Positions 42,363 to 51,537 of a stretch of 52,362 nucleotides of DNA are shown one piece after another (position 1 is the first letter of the stretch; every line of letters begins with the position of its first letter). The DNA is from Oligoflexia bacterium (GTDB lineage: Bacteria; Bdellovibrionota; UBA1018), in assembly GCA_014376785.1 (NCBI GenBank), contig JACMQW010000050.1, positions 1 through 52,362 on the forward strand. Reading direction: 5' to 3'. The position numbers and the translations under genes were made by a program. Below the pieces are notes generated by a model that was not told where the DNA came from, ran no database searches, and worked only from the letters and a program-made list of their open reading frames with translations.

Positions 42363-43899
42363 GGCTAATATTCTCAATAATATCTTGGGCGGTCATACTT
42401 CGGTGACCTTTCGTCTCAGCTGCAATTCCTCCGGCAAGGCTGTGAAGGTAAACACCGAGCAGAGTCGCGTCAGCAGCTTCCATTTTTTGGCCCAGCAACC
42501 CGCCGATCATTCCGGCCAGCACGTCTCCGCTTCCCGCCGTGGCCATTCCGTCGTTTGGATAATGATTCAGAAAGATGCGCCCATCCGGAGTGCCAATCAA
42601 CGTCGCTGCGCCCTTTAAAAGCACGATGGCGTGAGTTTTCTCCACTGCGGCCCGAAGACTCTTGATCACGTCTCGAGTCACTTCTGCTTTTGAGATACCG
42701 AGCAGTCTCGCCATTTCTCCCGGATGGGGAGTGAGCACCGTCGGAGCCCGCCGAGCAACGAGTAAATCATGGAGGTCATGTTCTGCGATCAAATTGAGAG
42801 CGTCGGCATCGAGCACGACCGGACCGCGGTAATGTGTCAGCAGCTCATCAAGCAGACGTCTTCCCTCCGGACGTAATCCTAAGCCCGGACCCATGACGAT
42901 GCTAGAATAGGTAGGCAAGGTCTGCCGGTACATCACGTAATCGGCTTCGGTAGAGCCAAGCGAAACCGCCATCGTTTCACTCGCGAGTTTCTGAGTGAGC
43001 ATCTCAAACGATTCTTTCCAGGTCGCGCAAGTCACCAGCCCCGTACCCATTCGGTGACAGGCTCTGGAGGCCATCTCGATCGCTCCGACACGTCCGGGAG
43101 CGCCACCGATTAGAAGGGTGTGCCCAAAAGAATTTTTATGACCATAACGATCGCGCTCGATCAGTAAAGTGGACAAGGGGGCGCGAAGGAGAAGAAAAGT
43201 ATCTCCCTCCATCCGAAATCGGTAAGGCAGAGAAATATCGACATTGATTAAGTGGCCGCGCTTTGCAGCTCCGGGTGGTAGAAAATGGCCGAACTTAGGG
43301 AATCCAAACGAAACGGTGAGCGTCGCTTGCACCGCGTTTCCGTGGATCTCTCCCGTGTCCCCCGATACTCCCGTGGGAATGTCGAGTGACATCACTTCGC
43401 GCGCTTTCATGCGATTAATCACTTCGACGACGTCTGCGTATAGTCCCTCTAAATTTCCTTTTAGCCCTGTACCGAGGAGTCCATCGACCACCGTAAATGG
43501 TCCGCTCGCCTGGGAGAGGAACGCTTCGATGCTTGCGACCTGATCAAGCGCCGTCATGCGGGCACCGAGTTTCTTTAAAATTTGGAAATTTTTTTCTACG
43601 GAAGGGCGGTAGTGAGTCGCCGGCTCGATGTAGAATACGCGAACGCGCTTGCCTAACCCAATCAGCCGCCGCGCGACCACAAACGCATCGCCCGCATTGT
43701 TTCCGCTTCCCGCAAAAACGAGAATTTCGGTGTCTGTGCCGGCTCCGGGATAATTCTCCAGCAGAATTTGGGAAGCCGACCTTCCCGCATTTTCCATCAA
43801 CATGTCGGGAGAAATACCGTACTCTTCTTCGGCGATGTGGTCGATCTCACGCATCTCTTGACTGGTCGTGACTCGCATCGATTCTTTGTGGCTCTTCAT
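42292..43899 (-). CDS. nnr: Bifunctional NAD(P)HX epimerase/dehydratase
   Basis: The start at ATG 43899, with GGAGAG just upstream, is preferred over an in-frame codon at 44010 that would lie in pdxJ. Residues 1-215 form the epimerase (YjeF N-terminal) domain, with SGNNAGDAFVVARRL and VDGLLGTGLKG. Residues 225-535 form the ADP-dependent dehydratase, with LLIGGAPGRVGA, VMGPGLG, LTPHPGEMARLLG and the DGMATAGSGDVLAG substrate loop. Together they repair the damaged hydrated cofactors NADHX and NADPHX. Length and domain order are normal. It lies between pdxJ (41-base gap) and tsaE (overlapping). Confidence 0.93.
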   Translation of the reverse strand: MKSHKESMRVTTSQEMREIDHIAEEEYGISPDMLMENAGRSASQILLENYPGAGTDTEILVFAGSGNNAGDAFVVARRLIGLGKRVRVFYIEPATHYRPSVEKNFQILKKLGARMTALDQVASIEAFLSQASGPFTVVDGLLGTGLKGNLEGLYADVVEVINRMKAREVMSLDIPTGVSGDTGEIHGNAVQATLTVSFGFPKFGHFLPPGAAKRGHLINVDISLPYRFRMEGDTFLLLRAPLSTLLIERDRYGHKNSFGHTLLIGGAPGRVGAIEMASRACHRMGTGLVTCATWKESFEMLTQKLASETMAVSLGSTEADYVMYRQTLPTYSSIVMGPGLGLRPEGRRLLDELLTHYRGPVVLDADALNLIAEHDLHDLLVARRAPTVLTPHPGEMARLLGISKAEVTRDVIKSLRAAVEKTHAIVLLKGAATLIGTPDGRIFLNHYPNDGMATAGSGDVLAGMIGGLLGQKMEAADATLLGVYLHSLAGGIAAETKGHRSMTAQDIIENISHAFKEIKTDRDSKLPLECRAHLL

Positions 43900-43940
43900 C
43901 GCTCTCTCCGTAATCTGATCTGTTTTAATTATTTTTTCAG

Positions 43941-44714
43941 CTAGGGGGCCAGAACGGCCGAGACCATTTCGCGAACGGCTCGGTCCATCCCCACAATGAC
44001 AGCCCGGCAAATAATGGCGTGACCGATATTGTATTCTTCGATCAGGGGTTTTCCCTCAGCATCCATGAGCTCTGCGACGGCTCTGACATTTTCATAATCA
44101 AATCCATGCCCCGCATGAACATGCAGTCCAAGTTTCCTGGCGAGCATTCCCGCATCTCGGATTCGGTTCAGTTCTTTTTCCGCCTTCGACTGAGAGAGCT
44201 TCCCCAATCCATTTTGAGTGGCGAGGCAATAACGCCCGGTATGGAGTTCGACTGCAATGGCACCCATTTTTTGAGTCGCCTTCATTGCTTTCAGGGAAGG
44301 CTCAACAAACAAACTGACCTTGATTCCAGCAGACGAAAGTTCCTTTACGATCCTGGAAACTCTTTTCTCATGCTTTTCTAAATCAAGACCGCCTTCAGTG
44401 GTGAGTTCCGCGCGCTTTTCCGGAACGATGCAAACCCAGTCCGGTTTTATTTTCCTCGCAAATTGACTCATTTCATCGGTCGCCGCGATTTCTAAATTTA
44501 AGAGGACTTTCAAACTTCCCCGAAGCGCCACGACGTCTGCATCCTGGATATGTCGACGGTCTTCTCGCAGGTGCACCGTGATTTGTTCACCCCCGGCGTC
44601 TTCCACCAGTTTCGCCGCATCCAGGAGTGAAGGATAAGGCGTTCCTCGTAATTGCCGGAGGGTGGCCACATGATCGATATTCACACCGAGTCTCGGCTGC
44701 CCGGGCGTTTTCAT
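43941..44714 (-). CDS. pdxJ: Pyridoxine 5'-phosphate synthase
   Basis: The 257-residue protein starts with LGVNIDHVATLRQLRG, followed by GGEQITVHLREDRRHIQD and the C-terminal HAGHGFDYENV and EYNIGHAIICRAV, all diagnostic of PdxJ. It condenses 1-deoxyxylulose 5-phosphate with 3-amino-2-oxopropyl phosphate to make pyridoxine 5'-phosphate, the precursor of PLP (the cofactor of the desulfurase encoded 4 kb away). The length matches the family. Its ATG overlaps the glmM stop (ATGA). The place of pdxJ after glmM is common in bacteria, usually next to acpS, which is absent here. Confidence 0.95.
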   Translation of the reverse strand: MKTPGQPRLGVNIDHVATLRQLRGTPYPSLLDAAKLVEDAGGEQITVHLREDRRHIQDADVVALRGSLKVLLNLEIAATDEMSQFARKIKPDWVCIVPEKRAELTTEGGLDLEKHEKRVSRIVKELSSAGIKVSLFVEPSLKAMKATQKMGAIAVELHTGRYCLATQNGLGKLSQSKAEKELNRIRDAGMLARKLGLHVHAGHGFDYENVRAVAELMDAEGKPLIEEYNIGHAIICRAVIVGMDRAVREMVSAVLAP

Positions 44715-46138
44715 TGGGCTCCGATCTCTTTTCGAAGTTCTTCCGCGATGCCATTTGCGAGCGCTTGAATGACTTTGGCATTTTCGCCTTCGATCATCAC
44801 CCGAATGAGCGGTTCGGTTCCCGAATAACGGACGAAAACACGCCCCTTCGACCCAAGCTCCGCTTCGGCCTCGGCGATTTTTTTACCGACGTTCGGGAGT
44901 TCCTCGATCGGCCTACGTTCCCGGACTTTGATGTTTTCTAAAACTTGGGGGAAGAGACGAATCTGCTTCTTTAATTCCGAGAGGGGTTTTCCCGTGCGCT
45001 TCATGACTTCGAGCACTTTCAGGGCCGCTAAGATCCCGTCTCCCGTAGTCGCGGAATCAAGAAAGATGATATGGCCGGACTGCTCGCCGCCTAGTTTGTA
45101 GCCATTTTTTCGCATCTTCTCTACCACATGACGGTCGCCCACTTTTGCCCGGATCATGCTGATCCCATGCTCCTGCAAACTCTGCTCAAGCCCGATGTTC
45201 GACATGGGAGTCGTCACGATGGTCGAATGATCCAACGTCCCTGCGCGCTGCATTTCGATCGCACAGAGTCCGATGATTTGATCGCCGTCTACGACTTCCC
45301 CTTTTTCATCTGTGAGAATGCAACGGTCCCCGTCACCATCGAGCGCAATCCCGATATGGGCGCCACTTATTTTCACACTCGCAGCGATTTTTTCGGGATG
45401 GAGAGCACCGCATGCTTCATTAATGTTCAGGCCGTTTGGATGCACGCCGACTTTCACGACCTCCGCACCCAATTCCTCAAACACGAGGGGAGCAGTTTTA
45501 TAGGCGGCGCCATTCGCGCAGTCGATGGCGATTTTCACTCCGATGAGGTCCAGGTCATCCGCAAAACGCGATTTTAAGAACACGACGTAGCGATAATGAA
45601 CGTCATCGAGGCGAAAGGCTTTTCCCACTAAATCGCCAGTCGGCCGCGGCACGTGCGATAAACCATCACCCGCGACCATGCGTTCGATTTCTTCTTCCAG
45701 TGAGTCGGGAAGTTTAAAACCATCGGAGGAAAAGATTTTGATTCCATTATCGGCGTAACCATTATGCGAAGCAGAAATCATGATCCCTGCATCAGCGCGG
45801 ATACTGTGGGTAATGTAAGCCACTCCGGGAGTGGAAAGCGGACCAATTAAAATCACATCCGCACCCATGGATAGAACTCCCGAGGCGATGGCTTGTTCGA
45901 GCATGTATCCCGAAAGCCTCGTGTCTTTTCCGATGACGATTTTCGCACGACGGTTTGAGTGGCTGGCCTCTAACCCTCGGATACCCACGGGAAGCGAAGT
46001 CTTCCCATGCATGGCGGGAGTGGTCTGCAGAACATGGGCGATCGTGCGACCGATGGCCATCGCCATCTCGCCGGTCATCGGCCATTCGTTGGCGACTCCC
46101 CTCACGCCGTCCGTACCGAAAAGTTTTTTAGAATTCAT
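44711..46138 (-). CDS. glmM: Phosphoglucosamine mutase
   Basis: I start at ATG 46138, with AAGGA 8 bases upstream, rather than 46159. The protein opens with KLFGTDGVRGVANEWP. The phosphoserine lies in GIMISASHNGYADNGIK (Ser124), the metal loop is DGDGDRC, and the C-terminal phosphate site is RYSGTEPLIRVM. It makes glucosamine 1-phosphate for peptidoglycan and lipopolysaccharide. A stretch of about 20 residues (roughly 43-65, from TTPAMHG to SHSNRR) appears inserted compared with typical GlmM, whose serine is near position 100. The neighbourhood with cdaA-cdaR matches the known link between c-di-AMP and GlmM. Confidence 0.95.
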   Translation of the reverse strand: MNSKKLFGTDGVRGVANEWPMTGEMAMAIGRTIAHVLQTTPAMHGKTSLPVGIRGLEASHSNRRAKIVIGKDTRLSGYMLEQAIASGVLSMGADVILIGPLSTPGVAYITHSIRADAGIMISASHNGYADNGIKIFSSDGFKLPDSLEEEIERMVAGDGLSHVPRPTGDLVGKAFRLDDVHYRYVVFLKSRFADDLDLIGVKIAIDCANGAAYKTAPLVFEELGAEVVKVGVHPNGLNINEACGALHPEKIAASVKISGAHIGIALDGDGDRCILTDEKGEVVDGDQIIGLCAIEMQRAGTLDHSTIVTTPMSNIGLEQSLQEHGISMIRAKVGDRHVVEKMRKNGYKLGGEQSGHIIFLDSATTGDGILAALKVLEVMKRTGKPLSELKKQIRLFPQVLENIKVRERRPIEELPNVGKKIAEAEAELGSKGRVFVRYSGTEPLIRVMIEGENAKVIQALANGIAEELRKEIGAQ

Positions 46139-46182
46139 GAATATTTCCTTACTCACCATTGCCCCCGGTCAGTGACCATTAT

Positions 46183-47097
46183 CTAGTACAGCGTCACGCG
46201 CACCGTCTCCGGCACGACTCGAACCATTCCGACATTCGGCGGCAGAGAGACTTTCACTTTTGAAGTGTAGCGACCTTTAGTTTTTCCCTTCAGGTCGATG
46301 GTGAGAGCGACTTGCGCGGGTTCAAGCTTCGCGATGTCATCGGAATCCATGCGCACGTAAACGGTCAACGCCGGCTCGTCGATTCGTCCCCGGTAGGCAG
46401 AATCGATCCGAATATCGGAGGATTTTATTTTCAATTTATAATTGGCCTGCACGGCCGCCACATCGATGGATACTTTTGGAGAAGCGCCATCGACTTTCAC
46501 ACCCAGGCGGTCGGTGTCGAACCTTGCTTCGAGTTCCAGATTCGACCGAACGTTCGCGAGATCGATGTCTGCAGTCTGAAGTTCGGTGAGCGCGTCGACT
46601 CGACTTTCCGGTCCTTTAATCCGCACGTTTTTAGGAGAAATCAGTGCGTGCTTCAAAACATAGCCCTCGGGTAAACTTCCCGTGAGCTCGAGTCGAACCG
46701 GAACGTCTTTGGTTTTCTGGGCCTCGAGTTTCACGATTACCGAAGAAGGGTTCACGTTTAAAACCCGCACGCCGATCGGCAACCGGATGTTGTCCGCGAA
46801 AAAGCGGTAAGTCACGAGTCCGGCACGAGCGCCGGAGAGGTTCACGCGAATCGGTTCTTCAGGACGATCGAGAATCGCGCGGAGGAAAGCTTTTGGCCCC
46901 GCGAGGCGAAAGATCACTTTTTCAGGCAGATCGCTACTGACCACCAGGTCTCCCGGCGTGGTAACGATCACCGGGATTTCTTTCGTGACTTCGGTGGACC
47001 GAGATCCGAGAACCACGATCCAAAGCACGATGGCGACGATGACGGAAACCACTTTCGCGCCGGTGTTTCCAGAGAACATTCGGATGACGGGATTCAT
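46183..47097 (-). CDS. cdaR: CdaR/YbbR-domain regulator of diadenylate cyclase
   Basis: The 304-residue protein has one N-terminal membrane helix (VVSVIVAIVLWIVVLGS) and an exported part made of three YbbR repeats (for example KEIPVIVTTPGDLVVSSDLPEKV and RIDEPALTVYVRMDS). CdaR binds the membrane-bound cyclase CdaA and modulates c-di-AMP production from the outer face of the membrane. The position directly after cdaA (12-base gap) and before glmM is the conserved order. The C-terminal repeat is complete. No clear anomaly. Confidence 0.9.
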   Translation of the reverse strand: MNPVIRMFSGNTGAKVVSVIVAIVLWIVVLGSRSTEVTKEIPVIVTTPGDLVVSSDLPEKVIFRLAGPKAFLRAILDRPEEPIRVNLSGARAGLVTYRFFADNIRLPIGVRVLNVNPSSVIVKLEAQKTKDVPVRLELTGSLPEGYVLKHALISPKNVRIKGPESRVDALTELQTADIDLANVRSNLELEARFDTDRLGVKVDGASPKVSIDVAAVQANYKLKIKSSDIRIDSAYRGRIDEPALTVYVRMDSDDIAKLEPAQVALTIDLKGKTKGRYTSKVKVSLPPNVGMVRVVPETVRVTLY

Positions 47098-47109
47098 AGC
47101 AGCACCATT

Positions 47110-47952
47110 CTAGGACCGATCCTTGCGGCGCTCTCTCACGCTCGTGAGCCAGCCGCGCATGCGTCTCGGCAAAGATTCATTTGGCCGCGAGAGATCAAGA
47201 AGGGCAGAGAGACTTTGCACCATTTCGCTCTCATTCAAATTCGTAATGATCTTTCCGTTTTTAACCAGGTGGGCTTCTCCCGCCTCCTCTGAAATCAGCA
47301 CGACGATTGCGTCCGAGTCTTCGGTAATTCCCAGTGCGGCACGGTGACGAGTGCCGTAGCGTTTATCGATATTCGGATCTTTCGAAAGCGGTAAGAAACA
47401 GCCTGCGGCCGCAATACGCCCTCCCGTGACGATGACCGCTCCATCATGAATGGGAGAGGTCGGAACAAAAATCGAGTAGATCAGTTCTGCCTTCACTTGG
47501 GCATCGAGCTTAGATCCGGTTTCGATGAAATTTTTCAAACCCGTCTCTCGCTCCAGCACAATTAACCCACCGACTCGCTCCCGAGCCAAGCGGTTCGCAG
47601 CGCGAGCGATTTCTTCCACGTTCGCGCGTTCCGCCTCACTGGCACTTGAGGAGAAAAAGGGATTTTTCCCCACGTTGGTCAGCGCCCGCCTTAAATCGTC
47701 TTGAAACAGCACGATCACAATCAGGACGAGGTAATCGAAAAAATGCGAGAGAAGCCAATGAGTGGTGAAGAGCTCAAGCGCCGACGAAAGGAAAAATCCA
47801 ATCGCCATGATGCCAAGCCCGGTGAGCATCTGCATCGCGCGCGTGCCCTTGATGAGCAAAAGGACGCGGTAAACGATGAACGCCACGATGGCGACGTCGA
47901 GCAGATCGATCAGTCGAACGCTCGACTGGAGATTAACGAGAAGATCCTTCAC
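47110..47952 (-). CDS. cdaA: Diadenylate cyclase CdaA (c-di-AMP synthase)
   Basis: The 280-residue protein has three N-terminal membrane helices (residues about 15-85) and a DisA_N cyclase domain with DGA (170-172, HDGAVIVTGG) and RHR (202-204, GTRHRAALG), the two motifs needed to join two ATP molecules into c-di-AMP. It therefore looks active. c-di-AMP controls osmotic balance and cell-wall synthesis where studied. It follows ftsH with 33 bases between, so both are probably on one transcript. No c-di-AMP phosphodiesterase (GdpP or DhhP type) is visible in the window. Confidence 0.94.
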   Translation of the reverse strand: MKDLLVNLQSSVRLIDLLDVAIVAFIVYRVLLLIKGTRAMQMLTGLGIMAIGFFLSSALELFTTHWLLSHFFDYLVLIVIVLFQDDLRRALTNVGKNPFFSSSASEAERANVEEIARAANRLARERVGGLIVLERETGLKNFIETGSKLDAQVKAELIYSIFVPTSPIHDGAVIVTGGRIAAAGCFLPLSKDPNIDKRYGTRHRAALGITEDSDAIVVLISEEAGEAHLVKNGKIITNLNESEMVQSLSALLDLSRPNESLPRRMRGWLTSVRERRKDRS

Positions 47953-47985
47953 CTCGTTTTTTCAACCTCCCGAGTTCCGTTCATC

Positions 47986-49926
47986 TCAAGCCGGAAGCGG
48001 TGCTGGGTTGCCCGTGCCTTCGCCCTTTGAGTCTGATTGAGTTTCTTTCGCATCCGTCACAACAGCATCCGTCGGATCGATTCGATTCGTGTTGATCACG
48101 ACATCCGGACGAACCAGTTTTTCACCCCGACAGATGAGCTCGACTTCCGCACCATCGATGGTTTCATACTCCAGGAGCGCGCGACACATCTCGTGAAGCA
48201 CCGGTAGTTTTTCCCCGAGAATAATCTTCGCGCGTTTATAGTTTCTCTCGACGATGTCTCGCACTTCGCGGTCGATGGTCTGCGCCGTCTGCTCTGAAAA
48301 ATCTCGAGAACGAGAAACGTCGTGCCCGAGAAACACGGGGCTTTCCTTCTGACCGTAAGCCAGCGGTCCCAGAACATCGCTCATGCCCCACTCACAAACC
48401 ATGCGGCGAGCGATGTCGGTTGCGCGTTCGATGTCGTTTCCGGCGCCCGTCGTTTTTTGGCCGAGCACTAATTCTTCGGCGACCCGACCGCCCATGAGGA
48501 AGGCGATTCCGTTCTCGGCTTTTTCACGGTCCATGCTCACCCGGTCTTCGGTCGGCAGGGTCATCGTCACTCCGAGTGCCATGCCGCGTGGGATAATCGT
48601 GACTTTGTGCACGGGATCGGTTCCTGGCATGAACCTCCCCACGATGGCATGTCCGGATTCATGAATCGCGGTCGAACGCTTTTCTCGGTCAGAAAGAATC
48701 ATGCTCTTTCTTTCCACACCCATGATGACTTTATCTTTCGCGTCTTCAAAATCGGACAAATCAATCGTCTTTTTATCTTTTCGAGCGGCATGGAGCGCCG
48801 CTTCGTTCACCAGGTTTTCGAGATCTGCCCCTGAAAATCCAGGCGTACCGCGGGCGATGATCGAAAGATCGACGTTGGTTGAAAGCGGCGTTTTGCGCGT
48901 GTGAACTTTCAGAATGGCTTCGCGACCTTTTAAATCGGGCGGTGAAACCACGACACGTCGATCGAATCGACCGGGACGAAGGAGTGCGGGATCCAGAACG
49001 TCGGGTCGGTTGGTTGCGGCAATGAGGATGACGCCTTCGTTTGCTTCGAAACCGTCCATCTCAACCAGCAACTGGTTTAAGGTCTGTTCGCGCTCGTCAT
49101 GTCCGCCACCCACTCCGGCGCCACGATGGCGACCGACCGCATCGATTTCGTCGATGAAAATAATGCAGGGAGCTTGCTTCTTGCTCTGTTCGAAAAGATC
49201 TCGAACGCGAGATGCTCCAACCCCGACGAACATTTCAACGAAGTCCGATCCGGAAATGGTGAAGAAAGGCACGCCTGCTTCTCCCGCGATTGCGCGCGCA
49301 AGAAGGGTTTTTCCCGTTCCCGGAGGACCCATCAGAAGCACGCCCTTCGGAATGCGGCCGCCCAGCCGTGTGAATTTTTTCGGATCTTTCAAAAATTGAA
49401 CAATCTCTTCGAGTTCGTTCTTTGCTTCGTCCGCACCAGCGACGTCTTTGAAGGTGACTTTATTGGACGACTCATTCAGAAGTCGTGCTTTTGACTTTCC
49501 GAAACTCATGGCCCTTCCTCCGCCCGACTGAAGCTGCCGCATGAAGAGGAAGAAAAAGATAAAGAGAAGGAGCATCGGGAACCAGGAAATCAGCACCTGC
49601 TGCCAAACGGGAGTTTTCTCCGCGCGTTCGTAGTTCGGCGTCAGATTGTGTTTCTGAAGCAATTCAAAAACGGGTGCACTGTCCGTCGGCCCCACCGTCT
49701 CAAAAACTTTTTTCCCGTCGCTGCCCGCCTCTTTCAAATTTCCGACGATGAGGTTGTCGGTCTTGAAGGTGACGTCGGAAATTTTTCCTTCATTCACATA
49801 GGTGATGAATTCACTGAACTTGATCTCGCGACGAGGCCTATTTCCAGGATCGAAAACCTTGAAAAGGCTCGCGAAGAGCAGAATCAGGACTAACCATAGA
49901 GCGACTGTTTTTTGCGTGGGTTTCAT
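47986..49926 (-). CDS. ftsH: Membrane-bound AAA+ protease FtsH
   Basis: The 646-residue protein (start 49926 by family comparison; ATG 49950 adds eight residues and neither has a good ribosome site) has two membrane helices around a periplasmic loop. Its AAA domain has Walker A GPPGTGKT (200-207), Walker B IIFIDEID and the second region of homology. The zinc-protease motif is HESGH (422-426). FtsH removes misfolded membrane proteins and, in many bacteria, LpxC. The C-terminus is short and rich in Asp, Ser and Gly. It heads the run ftsH-cdaA-cdaR-glmM-pdxJ-nnr-tsaE. A clear promoter lies upstream. Confidence 0.95.
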   Translation of the reverse strand: MKPTQKTVALWLVLILLFASLFKVFDPGNRPRREIKFSEFITYVNEGKISDVTFKTDNLIVGNLKEAGSDGKKVFETVGPTDSAPVFELLQKHNLTPNYERAEKTPVWQQVLISWFPMLLLFIFFFLFMRQLQSGGGRAMSFGKSKARLLNESSNKVTFKDVAGADEAKNELEEIVQFLKDPKKFTRLGGRIPKGVLLMGPPGTGKTLLARAIAGEAGVPFFTISGSDFVEMFVGVGASRVRDLFEQSKKQAPCIIFIDEIDAVGRHRGAGVGGGHDEREQTLNQLLVEMDGFEANEGVILIAATNRPDVLDPALLRPGRFDRRVVVSPPDLKGREAILKVHTRKTPLSTNVDLSIIARGTPGFSGADLENLVNEAALHAARKDKKTIDLSDFEDAKDKVIMGVERKSMILSDREKRSTAIHESGHAIVGRFMPGTDPVHKVTIIPRGMALGVTMTLPTEDRVSMDREKAENGIAFLMGGRVAEELVLGQKTTGAGNDIERATDIARRMVCEWGMSDVLGPLAYGQKESPVFLGHDVSRSRDFSEQTAQTIDREVRDIVERNYKRAKIILGEKLPVLHEMCRALLEYETIDGAEVELICRGEKLVRPDVVINTNRIDPTDAVVTDAKETQSDSKGEGTGNPAPLPA

Positions 49927-50006
49927 GGTGCGGCTCGCTTCTTTCCCCATACGCGGGGAGGATTAGAGGCTAACAGGGGTTCTTCCCCCACACAATCCTC
50001 GTTGTG

Positions 50007-50035
50007 ATTTGACGCACGAAGAAAAGTGATGTCAA
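50007..50035 (-). promoter_or_regulatory. Sigma-70-type promoter for the ftsH operon
   Basis: On the minus strand TTGACA (50035-50030) is followed after 17 bases by TCAAAT (50012-50007). The leader to the ftsH ATG is about 75 bases. The outer TTTGAC and GTCAAA form an inverted repeat around the spacer. Confidence 0.6.
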
Positions 50036-50066
50036 AGTTTTGCGCAGCCTGTTTGAATGCGCTCTA

Positions 50067-50810
50067 TTACGACTTTGAATGGTCGACTGAATTGATGGAT
50101 TCGATGGCTTTTGGAAAAATCTCCTCGAGCACGGGCATGAGATCGCGACGCATACGGGCGCGAAGAAATCGCGGATCGAAATTCGAAGAATCTTCCCGCC
50201 AGATTTGTTTTTCTTCATGGAGGAACGAAATCAAATCCCTCCGCCGGACGCCAAGCAGCGGCCTGACTTCGACCCCGTGACGCATGAGAATTCCTCCGCC
50301 GAGTTTTGCGGGCGCACCGGTAAAGAGGCGCCAGAGGCGCGTTTCGGCTTGGTCGTCGGCGGTGTGACCGGTGAATATGGACGCGCCCTCAAGCCGCGCG
50401 CTGTAACGCCGAAAAACGACTTTCCGAAAATCTCTTGCGTGCGCCTCCCAAGATTCGCCCTTCTTAGGCTTCTCCTCGAGGCGTTCGACCCAGACTGGAA
50501 TTCCAAGTTTCTTACCCAGCAAGAGCACGAAGGCCTCATCTCCGTCGCTTTCCTCTCCCCGCCACCCATGGTTGATGTGCAAGAGAGACACCCTCGAACC
50601 CAGTCGGCGGCCGTATCTTGCGACTAAAAGAGCGAGCGCGGTAGAATCTGCCCCCCCGGAACAAGCGCAAAGGATATGCGAAGTTACCGGAATCTCTAAT
50701 TTTGTTGAGCGCACGGCTTTCAGCATCGTTCGAATCAACTGACCGCCGATAGCCCCTGGAACGGGATAGTCACTTGGCCTCTTCGGCCGCTTTTTCGAAC
50801 TTTCCGCCAT
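50067..50810 (-). CDS. tilS: tRNA(Ile)-lysidine synthase, short form
   Basis: The 247-residue protein has the N-type ATP pyrophosphatase P-loop CACSGGADSTALALL (about residues 47-61), HINHGWRGEESDGDE, the HTADDQAETRLWRL motif and the DSSNFDPRFLRARMRRDLMP segment diagnostic of TilS. It turns C34 of tRNA-Ile(CAU) into lysidine so that it reads AUA. The C-terminal substrate-binding domains of E. coli TilS (432 residues) are missing; such short forms occur in several phyla. It lies upstream of ftsH on the same strand, as in many bacteria, separated by the ftsH promoter. Confidence 0.9.
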   Translation of the reverse strand: MAESSKKRPKRPSDYPVPGAIGGQLIRTMLKAVRSTKLEIPVTSHILCACSGGADSTALALLVARYGRRLGSRVSLLHINHGWRGEESDGDEAFVLLLGKKLGIPVWVERLEEKPKKGESWEAHARDFRKVVFRRYSARLEGASIFTGHTADDQAETRLWRLFTGAPAKLGGGILMRHGVEVRPLLGVRRRDLISFLHEEKQIWREDSSNFDPRFLRARMRRDLMPVLEEIFPKAIESINSVDHSKS

Positions 50811-50928
50811 GGTCGCCTTTCTGGGTTGTTGTCGATTCTTTGCAATTCCTGGTTGCAGAGCATGCCGAGCTTAGGTAATCCCTTTTACCTCTTCAATGCA
50901 TTCGTGAACTTCATTCATGGGTGCCGAT

Positions 50929-51005
50929 GGCTGGGTAGCTCAGTTGGTGAGAGCACCGGATTCATAACCCGGGGGTCGGCGGTTCGACTCCGCCTCCAGC
51001 CACCA
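50929..51005 (+). tRNA. tRNA-Met (anticodon CAT, elongator type)
   Basis: The 77-nt RNA starts GGCTGGGTAGCTCAGTTGG and ends with TCCAGCC-A-CCA, with encoded CCA. The anticodon loop is TTCATAA. The T-arm has GGTTCGACTCC. The first base pair is G-C, not the mismatch of initiator tRNA, so it is an elongator. The acceptor stem does not look like tRNA-Ile2, the TilS substrate, which shares this anticodon before modification, but that alternative should be kept in mind next to tilS. Confidence 0.9.
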
Positions 51006-51084
51006 TTTTTCTCTTCTTGCGTTAGAGCAACAAAAATAAACCTTCCCCATCCCGACGATTTCTAGTCGGAGGGGTCGGCGCATG

Positions 51085-51117
51085 AAAAAACCCCCGAGAT
51101 CGCTCCCGAGGGTTTTT
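51085..51117. terminator. Bidirectional intrinsic terminator
   Basis: AAAAACCC pairs with GGGTTTTT around a CG-containing inner stem with one mismatch, and A- and T-runs flank it. It lies between tRNA-Met on the plus strand and the small lysine-rich gene on the minus strand and should serve both. Confidence 0.85.
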
Positions 51118-51147
51118 ACCGATTCGTCAGATTTGATGGCGCTTTGA

Positions 51148-51366
51148 CTAAGCTTTATCGGAGCTGTTCTTCTCGATGTGCTTTGCAAGCTTGGCCATCG
51201 TCGATTCGTACTTCTTATCAAGAGCTGCCTTGGACTTCGTCAGCTTCTTCTGAAGCATGGCGGATCCATCTTTGTCTAACTTTGCCAGCCAATGCTTGTG
51301 CGTCGTCAGGTCACTCATCATTTCGGAAATTTTCTCGAGCGGGGTCTTCTTCTTTGGATTTTTCAT
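51148..51366 (-). CDS. Small lysine-rich coiled-coil protein
   Basis: I start at ATG 51366 (GCGGA just upstream); the longer frame from a TTG at 51423 has no leader. The 72-residue product is very basic and helical, with a heptad-like pattern through LAKLDKDGSAMLQKKLTKSKAALDKKY. It has no signal peptide. Its composition resembles small nucleoid-associated or histone-like tails, but I recognise no family. It has its own terminator and stands alone between tRNA-Met and a divergent secreted-protein gene. Confidence 0.6.
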   Translation of the reverse strand: MKNPKKKTPLEKISEMMSDLTTHKHWLAKLDKDGSAMLQKKLTKSKAALDKKYESTMAKLAKHIEKNSSDKA

Positions 51367-51439
51367 TCCGCAAGTATGAATGAACTCTGTAAACTTTCCA
51401 GCGCGTTGTGATGTTTTATCCAAGCGAAACGCTCCCTTG

Positions 51440-51464
51440 AAAAAACGCGGCCCCGATCAGGGGC
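51440..51464 (-). terminator. Weak terminator-like hairpin
   Basis: GCCCC and GGGGC form a 5-bp stem with loop GATCA. On the minus strand four bases and then six T follow. It would stop antisense transcription arriving from the acyltransferase side; the stem is short. Confidence 0.25.
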
Positions 51465-51537
51465 AAAAAAACACGCCCCCAATGCTGCGGCGCTTAAAAC
51501 ACTGGCTTGTGATGCCAGGTTGTGCGAAGCCCGCGTC

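Noticed and set aside
50929-51005. tRNA-Ile2 (the TilS substrate) in place of tRNA-Met
   Set aside because: Acceptor stem and loop fit elongator tRNA-Met better, and the location beside tilS is not evidence on its own.
50826-51065. Open frame of 79 codons over tRNA-Met
   Set aside because: It reads straight through a clear tRNA gene and has no protein-like features beyond chance.
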